Shown: piece by piece, positions 48,488-60,606 of the stretch
How positions within the stretch are numbered: the stretch's first letter is position 1
How the letters are laid out: every line of letters starts with the position of its first letter
From: Rhexocercosporidium sp. MPI-PUGE-AT-0058
Lineage: Eukaryota; Ascomycota; Leotiomycetes; Helotiales
DNA length: 64,000 nt
NCBI GenBank assembly: GCA_020746875.1
Contig: JAGTJL010000010.1
Coordinates: 1,426,001-1,490,000 of the forward strand
Direction: 5' to 3'
The notes under the pieces: generated by a model
What the model was told of the DNA's origin: nothing
The model's database searches: none
The model's input: the letters and a program-made list of their open reading frames with translations, nothing else
Made by a program: the position numbers and the translations under genes

Positions 48488-50087
48488 CTAAACACCCCTA
48501 AGCGCCTTCTCTATCTCTTCTTGATGCTCGGGAAAGTGGCTTTTGACCCGGTCCCAAAGCTCCGGGTTGTGCTGATGTTTCTTGTCAGACTTCCACGCAT
48601 ACTCTGTAATAGTGAAAGCTCTGGCACTTTCAAACATGAAAGCAATGCTTCCCTTAGACATCTGCACCAACCCCGGAGCCGCTGTTGTTGCTGCGAGGTA
48701 CCCTTCATATGGTTTGCCATGCGGTACCATGCCGCATTCGTACGACACAGCTCCAGGACGAAAGACTTCAGACCGGCCTCCAAAGCCACCATAGATTAGA
48801 CCCATGTATTCGGATGCAGCATTGCGGTGGTAGTAGGCTGGGCGGTAAGTGTGTGATGAAACGTCCCACCGAGGAGGCAGGACTAAGAAGTCCGCCAGAG
48901 GCTCGTGAGGGTTGTGCGACTTCGCAGTCAGGCAGCAAAAAATGGAGGGGTCGATGTGATCTACTGAAATAGAACCGGCGGTCACAAACTTCGTGAGATC
49001 ATATTTGTATGGTATCTAGTTCCAATGTCAGTGAAATTGAATATGTAACCCCAATGGAAAGAGAGGCAAAGTAAAGAACTCACGTAGTTGCCATGCCAGG
49101 CTACAACATCGTAAGGAGAATGGCTTTGGCTGGAGTAGAAGAACTTTCCACAAATCTTGTAGATGATCTTCCATTGCTCGTCAGTGGTGACATTGTACTT
49201 AGCCGTAGGAACAAGAAAATCCCTAGGATTAGCCATGCCATTTCCGCCCAGGGGACCTAGCTCAGGAAGTTCAAAGGAGCTGCCCCATATTTCTAGTATG
49301 TAGCCTCGAGCCTTGCCGTCAGGCAACTTAATACTGAATCGATGTCCGCGTTGGATGACACAGATTTCGCCTGGCTGCACGTAGAGCATACCAAACTCAG
49401 TTTGAATGTCCAAAGCGCCCTCCTGAGGCACGATGAGGTAATCTCCATCTGAATTAACGAATGCATCTGTCTCCATGTTGGTATTACACATGTAGATGTG
49501 CGTAGATAAACCATCCCGGAGCGTGGGCTCACCAGAGCCCGCCATCGTCTTGATACCCGTGACAAATGTTGTCTGTTCACTGGGAATATCACCAGGTACC
49601 CAAGCCAGCTGAGTTGGCGAAATGTGCACTCGTTGGTTGGAGGGGAGAAAATTCGACTCCATATCCGGGTTGTCAGGGAGACTGGTGAATCCTCGATGTG
49701 CAACAGCTGGCCTCATACGATACAGCCATGCCTTCTTGTTCGCACTTCTGGGCGCTACAAAAGCACTTCCTGTGATTTGCTCGGTGTACAGCCCAAAACG
49801 CACCTTGCGCGGGTTATTTTGGCCATGAGGAATGGTGCCCGGAACGGCTTCAGATTCAAAGGTATTTCCAAAGCCGCCTTGGTACTGGCAGCGATTGTCG
49901 AGTTAGTAACTAGCAACTTTAAAAAGCAACCGCTATATAGATATTGGATAACAAATACCTCGTACGGATCATTCTGTCGAAGCTTGAACGAAGGAATTTC
50001 GCCATCTTGCTGAGTCTCTGCCCAGTGGAAGATATTCTCGTAATCTGGTACACCGTTTTTCGTTCCCTTAGACATTGCCTCGGACAT
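48488..50087 (-). CDS. Homogentisate 1,2-dioxygenase (cluster paralogue)
   Basis: A 485-residue model in three exons: 49959-50087, 49084-49884 and 48488-49015. Phases agree. It opens the ring of homogentisate to maleylacetoacetate using non-haem Fe(II) in the cytosol. The N-terminal domain has YQGGFGNTFESEAVPG and GLYTEQITGSAFVAPR. The catalytic domain has WHGNYIPYKYDL, the catalytic His330 in VDHIDPSIF, and the iron ligands His373, Glu379 (YYHRNAASEYMG) and His409 (GMVPHGKPYEGY). Their spacing matches the human enzyme (43, 6 and 30 residues apart). All key residues are kept, so it should be active. An in-frame ATG at 50159 would add 24 residues; 50087 is preferred. No fumarylacetoacetase or isomerase gene is adjacent, unlike the usual fungal hmgA cluster, so the natural substrate may differ. 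Confidence 0.92.
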
Positions 50088-50715
50088 AATATGACTTGAT
50101 TGGATCAGTGGGGTTGTACTTCCTGATTGATTGACTCCCTGAGGCAAAGAGTACTTCACAAGAATGCCGATGGTTTTATGAAGCTCAACGCGGGGCCAAG
50201 ATTCTTAGATGTCAAGTTCCGACAGATCTACAGTACCCACGAGGCCTCAAGTGGATTAACCCGAAACCTTGGAGAGCTTCAAATCAAGGCCGCCCCTCCG
50301 TTTCCAATGAAAAGCTTGGTTTCTCTGGAACCGACAGCATTCGGAGGGCAAAGTAGACATCCGGCTAAGGTGGCAGGCGCCTTTGGATCCGACTCGCCTG
50401 CCATGAAGAAGCAAAGTCTTTGTCAGCAACCACGGAATGTATACACGATGGTCATTTGGGGGAGTTGGGGAACTGGGGATGTATAAAGACACTACTGTAG
50501 GAAAAATGTAATGTTAAATGTAGATCTACATCATTCATTCCTGTTCATCGTATAGACCCGGATCTCATTCAAAAGTCGACTCATCGCTCAGTAGAGGCTT
50601 CTCTGTAGAGGCTCGATTTCCCGTCAGCTGAGACCTCGTCTCCCAACGCCATACTTTCCGAAGCCCCGCATCACTTCTTGCGCCTTTCCATTTGCTGAGA
50701 AAGGAAACCGCCAGC
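50088..50715. promoter_or_regulatory. Shared divergent promoter (dioxygenase / AhpD-like protein)
   Basis: 628 bp between divergent start codons. It contains a perfect 14-bp palindrome ATGTAGATCTACAT at 50518-50531 and a direct repeat GTAGAGGCT at 50591 and 50605. Either could be a regulator site for joint expression. No experimental basis. Confidence 0.45.
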
Positions 50716-51303
50716 ATGCGTTTAACATACGTTGCAAACCCTCCACGATTTACTTCGGTTCAAGATCAGGCTGTCGTTAATCGCATCCTCGAACGACGCG
50801 CACGCGGGCCAAACGGGCTAGGACAATTAGACAGAACGCTACTGCATTCTCCTGTCCTCGCTGATGGATGGAATAGCTTCTTTGGTGCCATAAGGAAAGG
50901 TGCTTTGGAGGGTAGCACTCGCGAGTTGGTCATATGTAGGGTTGCAGCACTCAACAATGCTCCTTATGAGTGGATGCATCACGCACCGCTCGCTATACAG
51001 GAAGGTATCACTGAGATTGGTCTCAAGGGGCTTTTAACCATTGAAGATGAAGAGAGTACGGCCGTCGACAACGACTATGGAGCAGGTCTTACAGAGCTTC
51101 AAATAGCAGTGAAGAGGTACACCGACGCCATGACCAAACACGTGGCTGTTCCCCAAGGGATTTACGAGGGGTTGGTGAGCCAAGGTCTCACAGAGCAGCA
51201 GGTCGTTGAGTTGACAGCTACGATCGCGGGGTACAATTGTGTTAGCAGATTTCTTGTTGCGCTGGACGTTGGTGAGATGAATGGGAAGCCAATCCAGCTC
51301 TGA
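50716..51303 (+). CDS. Carboxymuconolactone decarboxylase (AhpD-like) family protein
   Basis: A single exon of 195 residues from the ATG at 50716 (MRLTYVANPPRF). The helical CMD core is seen as LDRTLLHSPVLADGWNSFFGAI, then TRELVICRVAALNNAPYEWMHHAPLA, with the ExxxH pair (EWMHH) typical of the family but no redox CxxC. The tail LSVELTAT-like helix reads QVVELTATIAGYNCVSRFLVAL. Members decarboxylate or isomerise small ring-cleavage products, or act as peroxidase partners. Here it shares a promoter with a ring-cleaving dioxygenase, which favours a role on ring-opened or lactone intermediates. That role is inferred. Confidence 0.87.
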   Translation: MRLTYVANPPRFTSVQDQAVVNRILERRARGPNGLGQLDRTLLHSPVLADGWNSFFGAIRKGALEGSTRELVICRVAALNNAPYEWMHHAPLAIQEGITEIGLKGLLTIEDEESTAVDNDYGAGLTELQIAVKRYTDAMTKHVAVPQGIYEGLVSQGLTEQQVVELTATIAGYNCVSRFLVALDVGEMNGKPIQL

Positions 51304-52134
51304 AAGGTTGTGTGCTCAGAAAGTCAACAATATATTATTCGTCAACTGGGCCTCAGAGTCGTGCTTTTGATACGGTATAGCAGAATAAGCTGCTCAATGA
51401 GTAAATTTCCTCATCCTCAGCGTTCAATAGCAAAGCCACGACGCCACCAAATTTCTAAATTTCTATCAAAGAGGATCAATTGCAGATAAAACATGAGCTA
51501 GAAGAAAATCGGGAGCTACCCGCCCTGGGAATGAGATTATCGGCGAAAGTGAAGTGACATTGTAAGCTGATATACTCACCATGTGCAGCTTGAGAACTTT
51601 GCGCAATCCTGTTGGAGTTTCTCACATACCCTATCCGTCAGGAAACGACGTATTGAACGCCCCGGAGGCTTTTTGAAACAACTGGCATGAATTCGTGATA
51701 GCCATTCCACAGGGAAAATTTCAGACGGATACCAACATGGCCTAGATAGCTCAGAACTGCTAGTAGTGTTGAAGTACCCCTGCCTTTGGACAATAATGGT
51801 GGCTTATGCCCTGTGTCGCAGCCTACACACCACCGTACCCCTCTTATGCTTCGCTCTCTCGACCCTGTGGTCGATCCTTGTACGTTTGAGAATGTGCATG
51901 TGCCGAATCTCGGATGTGCAACCTTCGGAACCATGGGCGACTTCACACTCTAGATCTCCATAGCCCAGCCTTCGGAAGTTGCAAAATGGCTGATCCTTAG
52001 CCGAGTATCCCAGGCATGTTCCCCATGGGGATTGTCAGTACCTGCATATATGATATGTCGTGTCTGCTCCCCATACCGTAAAGTCCCACAAGAAGGAATT
52101 GCATAGGAAAATTATCGATCCAACTACGTGCAAA
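51304..52134. other. Intergenic, MFS promoter
   Basis: 831 bp between two plus-strand genes. A 102-codon minus-strand frame at 51638-51946 has no domain. Nothing else is recognised. Confidence 0.5.
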
Positions 52135-54064
52135 ATGCCTATTCCAGCGTCTCCTAACGAAAGTGAGTCCAGATCCGAAGTTCGTGGTCATTCACACCTG
52201 AGTCCTGAGCACAGAGACTTTCTCCTCAAGAGGCACCGAACCGTTGAGCTTGATCCTCTCCCTTCATTAGATCCATCAGATCCTTTGAACTGGCCAAGCT
52301 GGAAGGTGAAATCTCAATCCGATTTTGGTTGTTGCGAAAGTTAAGCACTGACCTGGTCCAGAAAAATATCAATCTTGCGATCCTCGCCTGTCAGACATGG
52401 CTGACGCTCTTCAATGCTGCCGGACCAGTGGCTGGAATCCTGATTATATCTAAAGATTTGAACGTCAGCATCACCAAATCCACCTATATTCTTGGCATCC
52501 AAGCTCTGTTTCTGGGTGTGTCTCCGCTATTCTGGAATCCAATTGCCGAAAGGTTTGGCCGACGTCCAATATGGCTGTTATCGGCCCTCGGCGGAACCGT
52601 CTTTAACATTGGCTGTGCTTTAGCTAAGTCTTATGGAGTTCTTATGACTATGAGACTCTTTGCCGCCGTTTTTTTAAGCCCAACTCTTTCTATGGGAGGG
52701 GGGGTGGTTATGGAGACCTTCTTCGCCAGGCAAAGGGGTAGAAAACTGGTATGTTAAGCTGATGGATTTGAGTTAATCAGAAAGTCTAACCTGTGCACTT
52801 AGGGAGTATGGACCTTGGCTTATACACTAGGTGCACCGTTTGGGCCATTTGTCCTCGGGTTTGTTGTCCAAAACACAAACTCCTGGCAATGGATGTTTTG
52901 GACTTGCGCAATTGTAAGGATACTCAAAACTGTGTCAGTTTGAACCAGCTGCTAACAAATCGGCACATTTCAGATGAGTGGCGCAAGCTTACCTGCCATT
53001 GCAGTGTTCTGTCCAGAGACGCTCTACAATCGGGCTGAGTCAGTGGCCAGTCATGTGGAGCCTAAATCTGCGATCAGAACACAATATCTCTCATTGGGGC
53101 GTATCAACCCCAAGCCATTTGATTTGAGAGAGATATATGAACCATATGTAATGCTGCAAAACTTGTGCATTCTATTGCCAGCTATAGGGTGTGCAATGGT
53201 CTTCTGTACTGCTACAATTGCAATGTCGATCGGCATTCCCCAAGCATATGGCCAGAAATTTCACCTTGGCCCACAGGCAACTGGACTGAACTATCTCGCT
53301 ATTGTCATCGGTGCATTGCTTGGTGAGCAGATTGGAGGACCTTTTGGAGACTTCTTGGTGAATCTGCGCGCTAAACGCAGTGGTGGACGTCGGGTGCCTG
53401 AATATCGTATATGGAGTTCTTATCTTGGGTTTCTGTCTGTAATAGGTATGGCCGCGCGTTCGATCTGTTAGGCGCATCTATTTCAACTGACACTGGGTGT
53501 AGCTGGCCTTCTGCAATGGGGCATCACTCTGCAAAATTCGCCTGTCGGGCCTTGGACTGTGATACCAGATATCGGCCTAGGGATTGCGTCTTTTGGAGGC
53601 CAGATCATCAGCACTGTTCTTATGACCTGTAATTATCCCCTAATTCCGCACATATGCTCAATACACTAAAAATGCTTGTCACCTGCACAGATGCTATTGA
53701 TTGTTATCCACACAAGGCCTCAGTAGTCGCAAATGCCATCAATCAAGTTCGTCAAATTTGGGCTTTCATCGGCCCATTCTGGTTTACGCCAATGTACGAA
53801 AGCATAGGATATGCATATGCAGGAGTTTTGATGGCCGGCCTCGTTCTAATTTTTGGACTGTGCCCAATGCTCCTGTGCCACCTCTTCGGGGGGAAATTTC
53901 GAAGCGGCTCGGAAGGGTTCAGTGAATACCCAGTGGTTTACGACGTCGAAGACCACACAATTGAGACTCAATCCAAGATTAATCCTCTGACTTTGAGCAC
54001 GGAAGCATTTGGCATCTCAGAGCATAAGGAGGTGGCTGTAAGTGATAGTAGCGCAAGGGAATAG
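52135..54064 (+). CDS. MFS transporter, DHA1-like
   Basis: A 546-residue model in six exons: 52135-52305, 52362-52748, 52803-52913, 52974-53445, 53503-53628 and 53691-54064. All phases agree, and introns are 54-62 nt. The N-terminus carries SLDPSDPLNWPSWKKNINL, the DPxDPxNWPxWRK entry typical of fungal H+ antiporters. TM2-3 has the motif A version FWNPIAERFGRRPIWLLSA. Exon 3 gives LAYTLGAPFGPFVLGFVVQ, motif C of antiporters. The second half has YAIDCYPHKASVVANAINQ and FIGPFWFTPMYESIGYAYAG. It probably moves the aromatic substrate or a toxic intermediate across the plasma membrane. The C-terminal 60 residues are acidic and cytosolic. Confidence 0.88.
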
Positions 54065-55301
54065 TTTACCCTTTTCATTAGAGGAGAGGGGGAGTTTCGG
54101 GACGCTTGCCGCAGAAGTCCGTTGTAGACCAATATTTCTGGGGATGAATGAAGCAGCAAGCACCGGGTCTAAAGCGAATAAAGTCTGAATGAACCCTCAA
54201 GATGCATAAATCTTTTCATGTCGCTTCCTTTTAACCACCATTTACATCTAGCCAGTCTACCATCTATACCTTGGAGGAACTTGGCAGTTTTACATCACGG
54301 GTCAACTGAGTGAATTATCACGTCCTGTGAATCATGTGCGCCTTGGCTTTGAGGCTAATTACGCCCACTTAATGTTACGGACAGCATAGTACTCAGGACC
54401 TTAGGCTCAGGAGGGCAGAAGGCCTAGGAGAAGGATACTAGGAGAGTACCGCTCCTGAGACGGGGACTGGCACTCCAGGAGACCCTGATACTTAAGATTT
54501 TATGACCAGTCACGTGTACTTCGGATAGCTATTATCCCATGAACTGGCATAAACACATTTTAGCGCCATTTGAAAGGAGATCTCGTTTTCGCAACAACAC
54601 AACTCAGCTATCACAACCTCTAAAAAGTGTTCTAGAAAGCTACAAGTATTATTTCAAACTCTCAATTTCTTTTGATCTTCTTAGAATTCTTTTCATAGTC
54701 GGACTGCATTCCATGCAGCTACCTCAAATTAAGGCGCTAAAATGTGCAAGCGAGTTGCCATTCCATGGGATAGGTAAAGTACAAGTACACACCTAAAATT
54801 GGTGCGCTTAATTAGTCAGCTGTCCAATGTTACTACGGTGTGGGGGGGTGTTGGATACTGAGAAAAGTCTGGGGACTGAGGGGTCTTGGCACGATTGGTC
54901 AGAAATTATTACTCGTACCCCGCGTTCTGAAAAGTCAACCCCTGGCAGCAGGGCATCGGAGCGTCGGAGGTCGGAAGCCGCACTCGGCTCGCTCCTTCGC
55001 TACCAACGAACGACGACGAGAAGAGCGGCGGTGAGGACTAAAACGACGTGACGACAACAACCGCAGACGAAGAGGAGAAGGAAGGGTCTTGCGGACAGCG
55101 TATTGAGTGGGTGATGATGCTGCTACGAAGAACATAGTTAAGCTACTTAGCTACCTTATCTTCTTAGCTGTGGGAGCCGACCCCTGCTTATCAATACTCA
55201 CAACCTCCAGCATTGTTACTATAGCTGCCGGAGCATTGAGCGACATAAACTGTCAATTCCAACAGTGACTTATTGGGTTCCCGCGTATATTTGGCTCCAG
55301 T
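54065..55301. other. Intergenic, regulator promoter
   Basis: 1.24 kb without a convincing gene. Around 54.95-55.08 kb is a GC-rich patch with repeated CGACGA/CGGAGG-like triplets. A second copy of the CACGTG-containing motif is at 54509-54524. Confidence 0.5.
54509..54524 (+). promoter_or_regulatory. CACGTG-containing motif, copy 2
   Basis: GTCACGTGTACTTCGG matches the copy at 42601 except for one inserted C. It lies about 780 bp upstream of the regulator gene. Confidence 0.35.
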
Positions 55302-58220
55302 ATGGGTACAAGCAACCCCACACAGTCGAGAATGCCGTACAATTTGTCGGGCTCATTTGATTGTCGTATCTGCTGTCAAACATATCAACACAAAGAAGCT
55401 CTCAACCGCCACCTCAAAGTTCACGACGAAGTTTTTGGACATACCTGCTCAGTATGTCAGCTAAGCTTCTACCGCAAAGATATTCTTACACGCCACATGC
55501 AAGTTCATAAGTCTCGGGCTCCCGATCAGCGAGCCGCCAACGGTCGACGCAGAGCTCAGCGAGCATGCTTACCTTGTCGAAAGTCAAAGACACGGTGCGA
55601 TGGGACCACTTACTGCTCACAATGCAAACGACAAGGTCATGTCTGTGTGTTTGATGATCGCCCTGGGCGGCTAAGCCAGCAAGCTCGAATAAAGCAAGAT
55701 CGGTCCCTTTCTACCCCAGTCAACGAACATGATGAGCAATGCCATCCTAACGGTGCGGTCCCTGGTAAATCTGAAGCTTCAAAAGATTCGCATGTGGAGT
55801 TGATGCACCAGAACGCACAAGCGGACGAGCATGCCAATAGTTCGTCTCCATATGTTTTAAAATTAATGCTTGCAACTAACTACTTGCCGTCACAGATGTG
55901 CAACTCTCGGAGTTGGGCACGACAAGCATAGAAAATTTAGATAACGCCAGGTTCATGCCAGAATCTGCGGGGTTTATTGGCCTGGAGATGACGGAAGGTC
56001 CCGGGAATTCTTGGGGTGATGAGTCGAACTGGTCCTGGATGAATGAATATTTGTTCTTCGACGGTGATTCTCAAGCTCCACCAACTTTCCAACCCCGAAT
56101 CGACAATGCTCTATTTCAGGATCAGCACAAATTAGGCTGCCTGATCGATAACCTTGAACCTACGCTGGCAAACAACGTGTCCAGTAGACTGGAAAAACGT
56201 ATAGCAGCAACACCTTTGTTCCAAAACGCTGAAGGTTATCCAAGTATAGCTCATGAGGATGGCCCAGTACCATACAATCGAGTACAACTTCATGGAGAGC
56301 AAAATGTGGACGACTTGTCGGTCACAAAGCACGCTGGTAAGTCACACGCTCTCCCTGCTTAATAATATATACTGAGTTCTTTCCACAGAGAGCACACTAG
56401 GTTCCTTGACAGTATCGAAACCGCTCCTTCAATGCTCAGCAGAGGATTTAGCAGGACCTGCGCCTGTGAAAACAAGGACCCTTGAAGCCGTTGTTGATAC
56501 CCTAGCAGACTTTGCCATCCAGAGCTTGCTCGAACTATCAGCAGGCAAGCTGAATGGCCCTTACACATGGGTAGATCAGGCTATGGAGGTCGGAAAGGCC
56601 TTCGGGATTAGGCACATTCAATCCGACCAGCAATCTGGACAACATGTCTTCGATGTGTTCATGTCCCTCTTCTTCGAGAAATTTCATTGCCTATGGCCTC
56701 TTTTTTGGGAGCAAGGAATCCGGTATAACGACGTACCACCCACCCTTTATTTAACGATGACCGCAATCGGAGCTATTTATTCTGGCAAGGAAGGTATTGC
56801 ATATGGCCGCATGATGCACGAGGCCCTGCGTCTACGCTTCTTGTCGACTTCTTTCCGTTATCGTGAAGCTGATCAAGCTGCCGAATGTCTCTGCCACTGC
56901 CTTCTACTCACGCAAGTCACGTCCTTATATTTCGGTCACAAAGAGGCCTTCTCATCTGCTCAGCAGCTTGGAAGTGTTCTTATCACTTGGATGCGGAGAA
57001 TGAACTTATTCAATGACGGTCTCACGTATTGCGAGGCTCAAACTCCCAGTCATTCAAACTGTCGTGAGAAGTCAAATGCCATAGAAGTCTGGTCAAGAAG
57101 AGAGGTCCGAAAACGACTTGCATTTGGCATCATGCGGACTGAAACGTTTCTCAGCCTACTGCTCAATACGCGTCCTTTAGTCTCGCCGGAGGAATTGAAC
57201 ATTTCCTTGCCGTGCTCAGATTCTCTCTGGACCAAAGTAGACCTTGAAGAACGTCAGCTCATAACGATGATTGAGCTCGATCGGACGGGTGTGAGTCAGC
57301 TTCTTTTCTCTGACCTTTTTCGGATCGCCATGGATCGTTCGGAACTCCTTCCCAACCTCCGCTCCACAGATTATGAATTGCTGCTTTTCAGTTTGCAACA
57401 TTCTGTTTGGAGATTCTGTCACGATCCTGATATGTTCTTGCGTTTGACTGGAGAGCATAGACCTGCTGCGAATCTTGCTTCTCGACCACTGAGCTTTTTT
57501 CGCGTTTGCTCAGAAAACAATGCTGCAGACAACAATGCCATGCGTAAGACAGGGTCTTTGTTTGATGCGCCGAGCCTGGCTCCAGAAAGGGATCATCTTC
57601 TCAGCTCAGGGCGTGTCATGGAGGATATGAAAGCAGACTATGTTCGAACATGTTTAGCACTAGAGAAGTGGATGCTCTCAGTCACTGCTAGTCTTGCCCC
57701 GGCTGAGCGTGTGGTAGAACGAACGTGTCTACTTAACGGCTATCTCACGTATCATACAAGTATGTTACGTCTCAGTAGTAATGTAGAGGCGTTGCACAAA
57801 CTCGCGTACCGGTTTGCCCTCGCATCGTCTAGTCCGCCATCAGAGGAACTTCGACGCACGTACGAATGGTCTCAAGGCGCAGCTTCCGATACAGCATTGC
57901 GCCATGCCCGTGCAATTGTTAAGATCATCAAGGATGAATGTCATCGTGACCACCACCGCCGGGCGAAGTTCAGCATTCTCGCTTTCATATCCCTTGACAT
58001 GGCTGCTGTTACTGTTTGGGCTTATGCCAGCATGCACAGTATTCCTGCAGGAGGCAGCCCGCCAGATTCCGAATTCTCAAGATTCCACCGGGGCAACAAC
58101 CGGACGCTTCTAGCCGAATTAGAGCGGCTCTATCACTGCATTAGTCCAGGGTGGAATTTGGTTTCTTCATTCGCAGCTACAGCTTCGGCTATGGGAGTCT
58201 GCCCTCTTCCAGTCCTTTGA
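55302..58220 (+). CDS. Transcription factor with two C2H2 fingers, a Zn2Cys6 cluster and a fungal TF domain
   Basis: A 936-residue model in three exons: 55302-55839, 55896-56336 and 56389-58220. Phases agree. Finger 1 uses Cys21, Cys24, His37 and His41. Finger 2 uses Cys49, Cys52, His65 and His69. The binuclear cluster follows with Cys89, 92, 99, 105, 108 and 115 (RACLPCRKSKTRCDG ... YCSQC). The long last exon is a Fungal_trans middle-homology region: FMSLFFEKFHCLWPLFWEQ, PPTLYLTMTAIGAIYSG, EVRKRLAFGIMRTETFL. Proteins combining C2H2 and Zn2Cys6 fingers form a known filamentous-fungal group that regulates neighbouring catabolic or secondary-metabolite genes. Its position in the middle of the oxidative cluster makes it a likely pathway regulator. 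The first intron has a modest GTTCGT donor but a good CTAAC branch. Confidence 0.9.
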
Positions 58221-58490
58221 TCATGCCAGACTCAAATCCTTGTAGATGGTAGTATAACGGGAAGGTAATAGGCTAGATTCTTTTGGCGCGTAGGAAACAT
58301 CAAATTTGCGTCTCACTCAACGGGTTGTAGCAGAGGCAGTCTAAAAACAATCTATGATTTATATTTTCTACCTAGTGTACTGTTCATTCACTCTACAAAC
58401 AACCTGCCGAACTGTAGCGACCATGCCTCGTAAATCACCCAAGCCCTTAAGCCAGCCGGAACGTGTCTCTGGAAAAAAAGAGTACGCAGA

Positions 58491-60606
58491 CTACAAGTCC
58501 GGATCATCGAAATACCAGGTAGAATTTCCGTCTGGATCAATCTCGTTGTGGGTGTAACCGTTTCCGAAGTACTGGAAACGATTGTTTGTGAGGTAAGTGA
58601 TGTTGAAGTCCTCGTAGCGGACTTCTTTGAGAGCTTCAAAGTACTGCAAACGGCTCCCGGCCCAGACTGCAACGGTAGGCCCGTGGACTTTGCCGTTCTT
58701 GAACCATGATCGGCACGGAGCGCTCCAGGCAGTACGCTTCATCATCTCATGTGTATGGTTGTAAAAGTCTCGCACGGCCTCAGGTTTTGGATCGTATGCC
58801 TTGATGCCTTCGGTCTGCATCTTCTTAATCATTCGGAACATATATCTGGTGTGCCATTCGAACGTGGGCAGCGTCGAGCTGTGGCTGACCGGCCCATTGG
58901 GCCCAACAAAGACTATGGAGTAAAGGTCAGGTGTCAATGGCCATGAAATACGACAGTGCTTGATAGCAGAACGCCTCAATAACTCGTGGAAGGATGCGGG
59001 GGTATGCGCAAAATTTCAACATACAGTAGAGGTTGGGGTAGCCATCTGCCATAATAGACATGTACCCTTTCGGCATAACGTCCCATTCATCTTTAAGGTC
59101 TCGGCGATCTCTTCCAATAACAGTAAAATGGGGAGCAAAGTTGGTATCGAATCCAGTGGCGCAGACAATCACGTCCACTTCATGTTCAAATCCGTCGTCG
59201 TCAACAACGCCGTTGGGGGTGAAGCGAGCGGCGCCTTTGAACTGAACATCGACGTTCTCCTGGGTGAGCGACTCGAGATAGGACACCCCAGGTGTCAATC
59301 GCCTGCAACCAAGGGCATAGTCAGGTATCAACTTCTCACAAAGCTTGGCATCGTTGCCGAGTCGCTTGCGCATCATGTCTGCAACAATCCCGCGTGACAC
59401 CTTCTGATCCTGATGATCAACCTGAACCAGCGAGAAGCGTTTGTTAAGTTCGCCTTCAACAGTCCGACAGTAATCATCATACTTCTTGGGGTCAGTATGA
59501 AACTCAGCTCTCTGTTCGTCAGAATCTGTTGTTGACGGTTAGAGCGAAGTACCTCCAGGGGCTCAAGTAAAGGTCACTGACAACTAAAGTTTGTTCCATT
59601 CGGACCTGCTAATTTTGCTGCAAAGCCTGTGGTGATCCACACAGGTGATCTGAGGAAGGGAATTAATTTCTTTGCAGCTGTGCAATCAGATCTTATTAGT
59701 AACGGCTCGAGAATGGCTGCACCAAGAGTTCGGACGGGCTTACTTTTTTGTAAAGCTGGAATGATTTGGACGGCAGATGATCCTCCCCCAATCACAGCCA
59801 CTCTTTTCCCAGCGAACTGCTGAGACTGATCCCATGCCGCACTGTGAAGCATAGGACCTTTAAATTCTGAGATTCCGGGTATGTCTGGCCACTTCCAGGA
59901 GCTGCCAAAGTTAATTAGTACACGAACATTGTTCAGATAGGATGTCGCTCAGGAGAAGACTTACTTCAAAATGCCGGAGCAATTAGCAAGAACCTCGCAT
60001 TCATCGTGCAGTTCAGAACCGTCGGGCGTGATGATGGTCAAGTCCCATTTACCTTTGTCCTCGTTCCAAGAGGCAAGTGAAACCTTGTGCTCAAATTTGA
60101 CATACTTCTCCAGATCATACTTGACCGCGATGCCTTTGAAGTAACGCCATATTTCTTCGCCCGCCGAGTAGCTTTTGGACGCACATTAGCCTTGCCCCAT
60201 CATGCAATTCCTTTGTTGTAGAGTTGACTCACAATCGACTCCAATCCGGATTTCTAGCCCACGAGAACTGGTAGCTGTGTGAAGGGATGTCACATTCGCA
60301 GCCAGGATAGCGGTTCTCCAGCCACGTGCCCCCGACGTCCTTGTTCTTTTCGTAGATTTGGAACTCAACGTCCTCTAATTTCCGTTCCATCTTGTAGGCC
60401 ATCTGAAGGCCTGCGGCTCCAGCTCCTACACACACAATGCGGATCTTGCGACGGGTTGCAAAAGGCTGTTCTGACACCCGGTACCCGTCAAAGTCTTGGT
60501 TATACCATTCGTTCTCATGCGGCTTGGTCTGCTTCGAGCCATGCCCGTTGACTACGGGTTGAGAGCCAGGTCCTAGAGACACATTGCTTTGGTGAGTATC
60601 AGCCAT
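58491..60606 (-). CDS. Type I Baeyer-Villiger monooxygenase (flavin-dependent)
   Basis: A 585-residue model in six exons: 60233-60606, 59965-60171, 59744-59901, 59582-59677, 59025-59525 and 58491-58912. All phases agree. It starts MADTHQSNVSLG. The FAD site is VCVGAGAAGLQ, followed by KNKDVGGTWLENRYPGCECD. The second exon gives YSAGEEIWRYFKGIA. The type I BVMO fingerprint FxGxxxHxxxW reads FKGPMLHSAAW, and the NADPH site is VAVIGGGSSAVQ. Later marks are IPFLRSPVWITTGFA, VDVIVCATGFDTNF and FVGPNGPVSHSST. The enzyme inserts oxygen beside a ketone to make an ester or lactone, using NADPH and O2. It converges with the regulator (270 bp) and diverges from the second regulator. The ketone substrate is unknown; an acetophenone-like or cyclic ketone would fit the cluster. 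Confidence 0.92.

Noticed and set aside
51638..51946. 102-codon minus-strand frame between the AhpD-like gene and the MFS transporter
   Set aside because: No domain and no homology that I recognise.
54840..55140. GC-rich Arg-rich frames upstream of the central regulator
   Set aside because: Frames on both strands are equally Arg/Ser-rich because of CGACGA-like composition. No start context or domain.
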